Both the position numbers and the translations under genes were made by a program. Of a stretch of DNA of 64,000 nucleotides, positions 1 through 11,500 are shown in pieces. Under the pieces are notes generated by a model, which ran no database searches, was not told where the DNA came from, and saw only the letters and a list, made by a program, of their open reading frames with translations. Positions within the stretch are counted from its first letter, which is position 1. Every line of letters begins with the position of its first letter. Source of the DNA: Brachionus manjavacas (taxonomy: Eukaryota > Rotifera > Eurotatoria > Ploima > Brachionidae); contig JAHQIY010000003.1 of the NCBI GenBank assembly GCA_019054805.1, positions 5,208,001-5,272,000 on the forward strand, in the 5' to 3' direction.

Positions 1-1770
1 CCATTGAACTTTCTTTTTTTAAGTTGAACAATTAGAGTGAGAAATTGATTTTATTCTTTTATCAAGGATAAAAATTAAAACATATTTTTCGGCGGAGTAA
101 AATTTGCGACAATTTTTCAAATTATTTTGCTAATTTTGTTTAAAAAATTCAATGTTTTGGTTTATATGTGAAATTTTTTGAAATTTAAAAATAAGTCAAA
201 ATTTAAATTTATTTATGAAAAAAATTAGCAATTTGGAAAAAATTTTACATTGTCTTTATTTAGGAAACTTTGATTTAAATAAACAGTGAAACAAGAAAGA
301 TAAATTTATTTCAAACACATAAACTCAACAACTCTTTTATTTTTTTCAAATTTACTTATTTGATTTAAATTTTTTTATTTAAAATTTTTTTGTTAAGCGA
401 TAAATTTTATAATCAAAAGAAAAAAAAACAAAAGTAGATAAACATTTTTAATAGAAAACAATTGTTTTATAAACGTAGAAAATTAAAAAAATAACTATAA
501 AAAAACATACATAGTATTTATCGACTAGTGAGAAAAGCTTAAGCGAAAAAATTTTATTGAGTAAAAGCTACACTTTTAAAAAATTGCTCTCGAAAAGTCT
601 TATAATTTTTTTCTTTTCTTGACCGCTTATTTGCATTGATCTAGCTGATGAAAGTAAATATATTTTCTTTTCATAGTTTAAATTTAGTATATTGTCACTT
701 ATCCATGTATAATTCAAGGAATTAAACAGGATATAAAGAATGTAAAGCTTGATTAGTTTCAAATAAGAGATTAATTTTATTTTGAACCTTTTAAGTTAAA
801 TTGTGAAATTATATAATACACTTTTACCATCTACAATTATCTATATTTGAAAAGAAATATCGTTTGAAAATTATTTATCTACTTTTAATTTATTTTCTTT
901 CTTCAAAAAAATTTACCACCAAAAATTATTTATTTAATAACGAAAAATAATGCCTTTGAGAATAAAATTAAATTTTTTTCTACAATTCTTTAAAGAATGA
1001 ATAAAGCATAATATATTAACTAAATCATTTAGAGAATTACTGATTTAGATTTAGAACAATTTGAAAAAAATTTTATCATGCCGAAAAATATTTTTTGATT
1101 GTCAGTATTTTACGAAAATTTTTTGAATCATACTTTAAATAAATGTACTTTTTATTGACTCTTCTTTAAAAAATAGTCACTTAATGAATATTCTATTCAA
1201 CATGTTCCCTTATTGAATAATAATATGACATGTAAAATAGGCATTTGGTTTAAAAATAAATATTTCTAATATTAATAAAAAAGTGAAAGTAAGGCATAGG
1301 TGAAAGTAACTATCATTCAGCTCAGTAATTTTAAAAGATATATTTTGAATCTTGAATTTATTGAAAATTTATAGTTTTTAAACGAATCAAGAATTTAAAA
1401 GTTGTTAAAATTTTTTTAAATCTTTGTTTTTTAATTTTTATTTGACAAAAATAGTTACCTAAAAAAATAAAAATTTAAAGCTTTCCATAGCTTTTGAATT
1501 TTAAAAAATACATAGAAAAAAAACAAATTTTCTTAAAAATATTAAGTTCTCAGTCCATTAGCTTCCACTTTATAGTAATTTTGAGAATAAACATGCTCAT
1601 TTTAAAAATTCTTAATTTTAAATACAATTAAAATTTAAAAATAAGTTTAACTTTTTAATTTATTTCTGTAAAGTTCATAAACAAGTTCCGTATTTAAATG
1701 CTAGATTTTTCAATAAAGAAAATAAAATCCAAATTTGATTTATAACTAATTTTTTTAAAAGATAAACCAG
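1..1770. other. Intronic or upstream AT-rich DNA, no gene seen
   Basis: This stretch ends in the acceptor AG at 1769-1770 of the first visible Ig exon, so at least its right part is an intron of the perlecan-like gene whose 5' exons lie outside the window. I see no Ig half-domain, no other convincing exon and no repeat structure beyond A/T runs. A 64-codon minus-strand frame at 568-762 has no recognisable features. Confidence 0.6.
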
Positions 1771-4700
1771 TGAGAAAAATCTACTGGGAACGATTAGATG
1801 GGGCGGAACCATCGGCCAATGTAAGGACCCATTCGGGAATTTTAGAGATTAGAGACATCACTGAGAAAGACGAAGGATATTATGCTTGCAATGTAATTAC
1901 TTATGTAAATCAGCATATAAAAAAGACTATCCAAATAAAAAAAACAGAGGACTACTCTTCACAAATACCTATTTTAAAAATAGTTCCGATCGAAGTAGAC
2001 ATCAGAAAAGGAGGAAGAGTCGAGCTCGAATGTCAAACAGGTAAAAAAATACTTACTTAATCTAACTAATGTAACACGATTTAATTAACTTGGCATGCTT
2101 TTATTTTTTCAAATCTTTTTAGTTTTTAAAATTTAATTGCAAATTTTTTTAGCAAAAATAGTAAGTAACTTTTAAATCTTACAAACTAACATTTAACCTC
2201 AGAAAAGTTGAACAAGCACAAAAATATTACACAGTAATTTACTAACATTTTGAACAATAATAATTTAATACTAGAAAAAAAAAATTTTTTTTTTTATTAG
2301 AAAATGGAAATTATAAATTCATGCATGACTTAAAATGGTACAGAATGGATAAAATAGTTAGTGATAGTTTTAAATTGGAATTGGAGAATCTTCAAGCAAA
2401 AGACTCGGGTGTGTTTCAATGCATCCTTAGTTCTGGATCAATTCAATCAGCAATCGAATTTGAGATTTTTATTTCTGAAGAAAAAAAACCTGAATTATAT
2501 TTTAACTTTATTGAAAACGATGTTCGACCTTTTGGAGAAGTTCTGGTTTTTTGTGAGAGTCGAAGTAAAATTAAATTTTTTGTTAATTCTAAATTTTAAA
2601 CTTAACTTGACAAGATCTTCCTTTTAATTCTATAACTACTTGGAACAAGATAGATCGAACTAAAACTTCAGTTTCTTCCATTAGAGGAAACCGGTTAAGC
2701 ATCAAAAAACTAAACAAATACGACTTGAACAATTACGAGTGCTATTCTGAATCTAATAAGATAAAATTAATCAAGAATTTGGAGCTTGATGCAGTGGAAT
2801 ATTTCAAAGAATCAGAATATTTTTATAACATAACACGAAATTTAGCAGTTCACCTAAAAAAAAATATGACCGAGTTAAAAATTGGTGGAAAAGTAACTCT
2901 AAAATGTACTCAAGAAGGTAGAATTAATTATTGATTATAAATTTATTTGGTTTAAATCTCTTTTTAGAAAGCGACTTTGAGAAAAAAGTATGGCTTATTA
3001 ATACAGTAGAAAATTCAGGAAAACTTAAAATTTTAAATGACATGCTTGTTATTGATCCTTTTAGTCTCGAAGACTACGGAACATACTCTTGTTTATTCAT
3101 TGATAAATATGGCCAGAAAAAGATAGACTTTATAATAGATGAAAATTTAATACCAATTATGTCCAATGCACCAAGCACAGAATTTCGTTATTTAAAATCG
3201 TTTGATATCCACACAGAAAAAGAATTAAATATTAGTTTGAGCTTTTCTGGTGGGCTTAGTGACGGATATTTAAGAATTACTTGTGAATCCAACTCTTTTA
3301 ATAAAAATATCCAATGGTCGAAAGCGCATGGAAATTTCACAGACACTAATGCAAATGTATACGAAAAAGTGCTGCACATCGAGCCATTAGAACTAAAAGA
3401 TGCTGACTTGTACACTTGTTCGGTGACTAGCCCTTCAGGTCTTATTAAAAAGTCAACTGTTGCGGTCACTTATGATTTTCAAATGATAAATATCAACCAA
3501 GAGGGAAGAATAAAAGAAACTAAAGTAGTCGAAATCTTCAAATTTGGTAACGAAAATTTGGGTTCAAGTCTAGAGATTAAATGTGTTTCAAGTAACTATT
3601 AAATTGAATCTTTTATTTGATAGTTTAAGATCTCAAAAAAAAATTTTCAAAGTTCAAAGTTATTTTTTGATTCATTCAATGTACCTTGGTTTTATGATAA
3701 CTTTGTGATATATTTTGTATTTCAACTCAATTTTCTCACATAAAGATAAACATTTTTTATGAAAATTCTAAATGTCAATGGACATGGTACATTTCATTCA
3801 AGTTTTAAAAAAATTCAAAAATAAAATTCTTTTTAATTAATTAAATTTGAGAAAACTGAGTTTTGATGAACTTTGATGAAAAAAAACATGAAACAAAATT
3901 TTTTTCATTAAATTCAACGAATAAAAATTAATCTTAATTAATATAGGAAATTTTAATATTTGAAAATTTTTTTTAAAAATTTAAAAATTTTGAAATTGAA
4001 TCAATTATAGAAATTATGTGATTAGCAATTAGCCAATTTAGCAATTCGGTTAGCTTTCATAGCTGTTAAAGTACACTGTATGTTGCATTTTAAATCATTT
4101 GTAATTTATTTTTATCCTCGGTTATCTCTTCTAAGAAATGAGTGATATTTTGTGTTGATAATGAGTATTCGACTTTTTCCTTCTTGATGTTCTAATGATC
4201 CAATGTTTGGAAATTCGAAAACACCAATTAATTTCAAGCCATCCGCATAGCCAAGACAGAAAAATTTGAAGCTTATAAGTAGATCATTGATAACAATTAT
4301 AAATAGGATTGGATGGAACCTTGGGGTTCTGATTCTATAAAACTATTCTTCATATGTTACTTTATCAATAAATTCAAATAGATTTGTTGTACTGATTTGT
4401 TAAGTAAATAGCTAGTTTGTTTTTTAGTAATAAGTTCATTATTTCATCCCATAGTATTCTTTTCATTACCTTTTTGTCAATTGAAGTAAGTGATACAAGC
4501 CTATTATTTGTAAAGTACGATTTTGATTCACTTTTATCTAAAGAAGATACATTTGCTCTCTTCCATAATTTTGGTAGTTCACCCTCATTAATGAGATTGC
4601 GAATGACACCTTTTTATAGCAATTTTTAAGTAGCAGAGGATACTTTTACTTTTTTTTCTTAAAATAGCTCGAAGTCATGGAAAGCTTTTCTGATTGCTCT

Positions 4701-6659
4701 CGAGCATTCATTTTTAGTTTCTAGGTTTTTTAAATATAATAAAAATTATGTTGAGGAAAATAATATCGGACACATATTTCTGATAAGGAATGATCTTGAT
4801 TTTTTTCTTATTTTAGACAATCAAAATGATATAAAAACATGGTATTTTAATGGAGAAATGATTCAAAAAGACCTCTTCGGTATCATAAAATTTGACCAAT
4901 TGGTTCAAGAAAATCAAGGCTTGTATGAATGTGTGATTGAAAACGAAATTGGACAAGACAAAAAAGGTGTTCAAATTTCTTTTCCAATTTTTGCTACTGA
5001 ACTCATACGACCAACGACTATGTTTTATATGCCAAAAGCTTTTAGTGAAGACACAACTGTTTTCGATAGGGATGTAGACCACCCTATTGGTGAAACTACA
5101 AGAAGTATTGTCAAAGCTAGGCACACAATTGTGATTCAAGTTTTGTCTGATCCAGAAGTCGATCATGTAGAAAACGGCAAAGTTACTCTAAGATGCATTT
5201 CAGGTAAAAATTAAAATTAAAATTTTACTTTTTTTCTACAAGTTGATAATTTTAGATATTGAAAATGCGAGTTATAAATGGCTAGCTATTAATGAAACCT
5301 TGGCTGAAAATATAAGAATAGATAATGATATTCTAGAGCTAAAGCCTTTTACTAAAAAAAATGGTGGTGTATATCGCTGTGTGGCGTCAAATCCACTTTT
5401 GAACCAACAAGCATCGCGACGAATTAAAATAAGCATTGAAAACGGACCAAAAAGAGCCAAAGATTTGTCCAACATGATTCAAATCGTTTTGGTAACAAAT
5501 CCTGTTGAGATGAAAATCGACAGCACTATCAATATAAAATGTACCATTGATGACTTGGATTCGGAAGTGTATTGGGCTAAACGAGGCTATAAGCTCTCTG
5601 ATCGCACAATTACCAGTTCAAATGAAAATTCAGCTTTGTTGACGATTAAAAATTTCCAAAAAGAAGACTTTGGTGTTTACGTATGCAAAGCTCGGTCTAT
5701 TGATTCAAATGTTTTAGACTATAAAATTAAGGGACAAGCGTCATACTACTTGATGCCAAGCGATTTTGGATTAACTCCTCAAAAAGTAAAGCTACTTGGG
5801 CCTGAAGTTGGTCTAACATGTGTCCAAGACCAACATATTTGTTCTCAGAATTTAAATTTTGGGCAAAAAATTGAGATAATCTGCAACATTAGCGAATTTG
5901 GTAAATTTTTGTTGTTAATGTAATTTTGGTTTTTATTTTCAATTTTTTTTCTTTCCAGACACAAGCTTTCCAGAGTTGTCAGTTTATGAAATTAATTGGA
6001 AAAAAATGGATGGTTCAATTATTCATCCGTACTCTTCTGTGGAAAGAATGACCAAAACTCAATCAAAAATAACAATTGAAAAGTTAAATGAAGTCCACAT
6101 TGGTAAATACACTTGCTACGTTCGTACCTCAGTTTCCACAGTTCGCAAGACTTTCGAGCTGATGAAAAACGAATTAGGACAAGTTTTATTGACGATTGAT
6201 GAATCAAGTAGAAATATAAATTTGGGAATTGATGAACTAAATGGACATTTGGGTCACGATTTTGGCTTTATAAAGATCAAAAATTACGACTTTGAATGCT
6301 CAACTGATTCAATTTGGCCCACTGAATGGTACAAAAAAATAAATGATTCGAGACTAGTTTTGAAAGCGAAAGGACCTGTTTTAAGAGTTGATGGCTCAAA
6401 TGCTCAAAATTATGGTGAATTTGTTTGTATGTCTTCGAACACACTAGGCACAGCTAGGATCAAATTAAAAATTGATCAAAACAAATTCGATATTGAGCCT
6501 TTGTCTATATTTAGACCCTTTTATGGTTTAAAACGATTACGGAAAATTTATAAACATAAACGAAATAAAAAAATATCCGATTTTAGAAAAAGTAGACTCC
6601 CAAAGAATTATAAAGCAATAATAAAATCAAAAAAAAGAATTTATTTTAAAATAAAATGA
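1771..6659 (+). CDS. Perlecan-like multi-Ig protein, 5'-partial, short-end form
   Basis: Exons: 1771-2040, 2301-2564, 2615-2917, 2968-3591, 4817-5203, 5256-5900 and 5959-6659, all joined in phase 1; the exon total is in frame and gives about 1064 residues ending at TGA 6657-6659. Ten Ig units are visible (the first only its C-terminal half), each with the Cys, a Trp about 12-18 residues later, and a D-x-G-x-Y-x-C signature such as DYGTYSC, NQGLYECV and DFGVYVCK. Most introns cut just after the first Cys of an Ig fold, so each exon carries the second half of one domain and the first half of the next, as in perlecan/UNC-52 domain IV. The last exon ends in a basic tail rich in Lys and Arg. AATAAA lies at 6756-6761. 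Likely an extracellular matrix protein; the N-terminus with signal peptide lies outside the window. Other giant Ig proteins (hemicentin, titin-like) are possible from this half alone; the downstream laminin-G exons favour perlecan. Confidence 0.8.
3592..4816. other. Large intron of the Ig gene carrying a retroelement
   Basis: At 1225 bases this intron is far longer than the 50-60 base introns around it. The donor follows a TGT-GTT-TCA-A exon end and the acceptor is TTTTAG at 4811-4816; both fit phase 1. Most of the extra length is explained by the reverse-transcriptase remnant at about 4130-4740. Confidence 0.75.
4130..4740 (-). mobile_element. Decayed non-LTR retrotransposon reverse-transcriptase fragment
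   Basis: On the minus strand, translation in shifting frames gives recognisable reverse-transcriptase pieces in the correct order: a segment reading LPKLWKRANV then a NNRLVSLTSI(D)KKVMKRIL-like stretch (RT fingers, 4430-4620), EPQGSI at about 4315-4335, INDLL, and a GYADGLKLIG block at about 4235-4257, where the usual second Asp of the catalytic YADD is Gly. Stops and frameshifts interrupt it, so it is dead. It sits antisense inside an intron of the perlecan-like gene. The family is a LINE of the jockey/CR1 type at best; clade not resolved. Confidence 0.75.
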
Positions 6660-8549
6660 GTAAGTTTTAATTTAGCTTTATTTTATTTGTTGAGGTCATT
6701 TTTTTAGAGTTTTGAATTATAATTGCATATCTTTTAATTAAAAATATCCATCAAAAATAAAATATCAGTTATTTTTTAAAATTAAATTTAAGGAGAAACT
6801 TTTAAATTTTAGCATTAATAAAAAATGGAAGAATTCATGAGTAATGTAACTAGAACTATTTGCAGAATATTTTTTTCAGAGTGCCATTAATACAGTTAAA
6901 GCTGTTTAAACTGAAAAAAATTTGCAGAGGCTTAATTCAAATTCAACATTTTTTTTCAGCCTAAAAAACTTTAAATTCATTTCTTTTACTTTCAGATTTT
7001 ATTATAATTTTTTAATAATTCTAACAATTTCTCCTACTCAATTAACTTATTCTCTGTACTTATACTTATTTACTTATACTTATTTATTTCAACTTATTTT
7101 CTTCATTTTTCCATTAAAATTTTTTATGAAATATATATATCTGTTATAGTAAATTTGCAAATTTCAGAATATTAGCGTAATTTTTTATTTTTAATCTTTT
7201 TTTTTGTTAACTGACGTTCCAGTAAATTAGCGTAATAAGATTATTTAAATAAACTATAGTGATATTAAATAAACTTCAAAAATTCTACTTAACAAAAAAA
7301 ATATCCGTTAAATTGATTAATTATCCATTTGTTAAATTTTTTTTTCTATTGAATTGTCTTTTATATCTGGCATTTTTTGTTTTGTTTTTTAGTAAATTAC
7401 TAAAACTATGATTTAATTTTCCCGAACAAATTTAAGTTGTTTTAAATGTTTATTAATTTATTTTTCTGTACCGAGCTGAAGCTCTATTAAAAATTCAAAA
7501 TAAAAGATTAATATATAGTAAAATATAAAAAATAATAAGTAAGATAGCAATTACATAATCGCGTCTGGTACTTGCTTTCAAGTCTGCATTTTATTTTTTT
7601 CTTTCGTTGAAAATATTTAACGTAGGAGAGATTTTTTTACTCACCGATCTTACTGAACAGTGTTCAAACATTAGGAAACGTCGAGATTATGGTGATTTTG
7701 ATAATATTTGTTTCAGTAAATTAATTATTTTTCTTTTAAGATTGATTTATGAAATGATTGATTTTTGGTAAAATCGTCCCGGTTTTTTTCAGAGATATAA
7801 AATAAGAAATTATTAAGACAATTGCAATTTATTTAATAGTTACGATAATTTGAATATCTGTCCAAAAAATCCAGGTCTTTCATTTAATTTATTTTTTCTT
7901 TGACATCTTTTGATTACATTTTGAAAATGGTACTAAATTCCAAATAAAAAATATTCGTAATATAATTTAAATTTAAATTCATTAGAAAAATTTCCTACTC
8001 CTAATAAAACTAACCCCTTTTTGTTAATATGGGCTGAAAATCTGAATAGCATTGCGTAACTGACTTATCATTCTTCTCATGAACTTCTTTTTTTTTTAAA
8101 TGAGCAAAACATTTCTTTACCGCTAATTAATTACAGTAATTTTGCAAATTTACTATACAACTTTCAAAAAAAATTGATATCACTTAAAAAATTAGAATTA
8201 TTTCGTAATTTTTTTCCAATTTAAAAAGTTTATTCTAACAAATTTATTAAAATTAGGAATAAAGAAGTAAAATTGAAAAAATAAATAATTATTTATTTAT
8301 TCTAAATTTAATTTTTTTTATTAGATGAAACATTTTCAACAGAAAGAAACCTATTCAATACAATATCAATCGATTAGTATTTATTTGTATTATAATTGTT
8401 GATTTTGCATGTTCTATTTTGTAATTTATTATTTTTTTAAATATAACTATTTATGTATTTAATTTTTGGAGTTTAAAATTTGCTCTTGCTAAATCGTGTT
8501 ACAATCCTGCTTTGAAATTTAACCCATTTGTTATAATTTAATTTTTTAG
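6660..8549. other. Long non-coding stretch between the two halves of the Ig locus
   Basis: It begins with a consensus GTAAGT right after the TGA at 6657-6659 and ends with TTTTTTAG at 8542-8549, the acceptor of the next Ig exon. I found no exon here that could supply the missing first half of the Ig domain started at 8550. It is therefore probably an intron of the longer transcript plus the 3' UTR of the shorter one, rather than a gene boundary. Confidence 0.5.
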
Positions 8550-11500
8550 TCCTAGACGAAGTAGATCTAGAATGGTATAATTTCGATGATCATTTTACAC
8601 TTAAATCAGAGTCAAATAAAAATATATTAATAATTGAAAATTATGAGCCCGAAAAGCATGATGGATTTTATGGTTGTTCTGTTTTCAATGGACAAGATTT
8701 GATGAGCACTAATGTTTATTTGTCATCTGAATCATGCAAAGATAAAAGGAAAATCAACTATCTTTATTTAAAATTTTTCAATTTCAAATCAATCAAAAAA
8801 GATTTATTTCATTCAAGTTGTGTATCAAGTAAACAAAAAAATTTACTAAATTAAAAAAAAATTACTATTTATTTAAGAAAATGGTTCATTTCTTTCATTT
8901 GATGTATCAAGTGGACAAATGAGACCAACAGATAAATCATTATTGTCAATTAGAAATTCAGAAATATTTTCATGTGAAGCTGAAAACTTTGGAATAAAAG
9001 AAAAATTTAAAATTTTAATACAAAGATTTTCTGAATATATAGATAAAATCAATCCGAGAATAAATATAGAAATAGAAAAAAATTGTGTTCAGTATGGATG
9101 CACATTTAAATTAATTTGTGAAGCAATATCTAATCACTCGACTCAAAAATTCAATTTTTTTTGGTCGAAAAATGATGGAAAACTACCCAAGAATTCCTTT
9201 TTTCATCGAAATTCTTTGATAATCAAAAATTTTAATGAAAAAAACCTGGGTATTTATACTTGTTCAGTTTTAAAAGATAAAAAAATTCAATCGAATTCAT
9301 CAATCATGTTTTTCGATCAAAATGGTTCAATAAAACATGCGATTGAAAATTTTGAAAAAATGCCACTTAATGAAGAAGAATTAGACGAACGTCTTAGATA
9401 CCTGTTTAGATCGAAGGACTTAACTTTGGGATCAAATTTTGCTATAGAATGTTTGGATTTATGTACATAATAAAAAATAAAAGCTGAAAATAAAATAAAA
9501 ATTTATTTCTATTTAATTTTAAGATTATGATAGCTTTTTACCAAGTTGGCGGATAAATAAAAACGATCAAAAGCCTGTGTCGTTTAAAGTGGCACCTCAT
9601 ATTTTGAGCTTCCAAAATTTCAGCAAAGAAAATTTGGGTAGCTACGTGTGCCGAACAAAAAATAAAAATGGCCTTTTAGTTGAATTAGGTGTTAAATTTG
9701 AACTTGATGAATTAAAAAAGAAAATTAGAATCAAGAATATTAAAGAAACCATTTTGGATGATGATCTTCAGCAAACAGTGCTCTCAAGTTCAAAAAAAAG
9801 CAAAATTCCAAACATAAAAATTAGCTTTTCTGATAAACAAGCGTTGGCAAATGGAGAGCGAGTTCAGATATTCTGTGAAGCAGGTAAAATTGAAAATAAA
9901 AAACTTGAACAAAATTTAATTTAAAAAAGATAAAAACGCTAAAATTGAATGGTATAGAGTAACTCCAACTGGAGAATTCGGTGAATTGATAACTTCTGAT
10001 AGTTCGATTATCAAGTCACCAATCTACAGTGAAGATTTGGGAAGATATAGATGCATTGCCACAAATCAATTTGGCTATCGTTCAAGGGACGCCGTTTTAA
10101 CCAGACAAAATGATTCAGTTGAGTATTTTGTATACGGTTTTGTTGATAGATACAGTGAATTTTCGTTTGAAAATAGCGGCCAAGCTTTATCACTTTATAA
10201 ATCAAAAAATTACAGAAATCAGCTATCTTTAAAGATCAAAAAAATACATGAAAAAAATAATAATTTAAAATTTAAATGTTTAGCAAGTAATTGAGAAAAA
10301 CAAAATTAATTGAAATTTTTTCTAAGATTTTTTTTGAAGACTTAAAGAGTGCGTCTTTAAAATGGGTCATACCAGGAAGTCACGATATAATTCAAAGTGG
10401 CTATCTTTCTTTTAGCAATGTTTCCGATCATAATGTTGGTTTATATGAATGCATCGGAAATTATAAAAATCAAAATGCTAAAATCATATTTTCAGTGGAA
10501 AAACATAAAGGTTCAATTGTGACTCGTCCTCATGCATTTATCTTTTCTTTGAACAATAATTTTATTCGCTTGGACTTTTTGACCAATATTCAAGATATTA
10601 ATCCAAATGATCGCATTGAAATTGCATGTTCTTCAAAACAAGGTAAACTAGTTTTAAAATTTATGTGACCATAATGTGTAAAAAAACTAAATTTATTTAC
10701 ATACCAAGAAGTCACGATGTTTATGGTAATTTTTACATAATTTTACGTAAATTTACGATTTTAAAATTTATAAAAAATGGTAAAAATAGGAAATTAAAAG
10801 TATCTAATAATTAAATTAATTTTAAAAAATTAATTAAAAAATTTTTTTTAACTTTATAAAGATAGCAATAATATAAGATCAGCAATTTGAAGGTGCTAGC
10901 AGTTTGACAGTTTGTTAAACTTAATTATTTCTTTGTAAGCATCTTCTTCATTTTAAATATTTTAAAGTGAAAAACCCTTGGATCAATCATGAACTTAAGA
11001 AAATTAAGAATAAACTTGTCGAGATTAGTTTAGTTTACTCTGGTCCTAAACGAATCCTTAAGGGCCAGTCAAAAAAGAAAAGTTACCTTAATAACATTAG
11101 GCCGATCTCGGTATCTAACTATTTAGCTCAACTGTTTGAAAAATTAATACTTTATTCGTGTCCAGATTTGCTTAAAACAAGTAGTAATCAAGTTGGATTT
11201 TAAAGAAAAACTTCTTCTTAAGGAAGCTAAAATATAAGGAAAATAATTCTGGATGTAAAATAGCATCTTTAGACGGAGAACAAGCATTTGATAAGTCTGG
11301 AGAGATGGACTCTTCTTCAAACTTATATCAAGGATGGACATTAACTTTTGGATAATATTTAAAAAAATACTATGACAAATCTACGGGAGTTGTCTATATT
11401 AGTTACTTAATAGTAGATGATATACGATGATATACTCAGTATATCTTCTACTGGTCAATAATAAGCCCAGTAGATTCTCATCTACAAGAACTTCTTGATT

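Noticed and set aside
6922-7149. 75-codon plus frame in the long Ig intron
   Set aside because: Low-complexity Phe/Tyr/Leu product from a T-rich tract, no ATG-context or splice logic.
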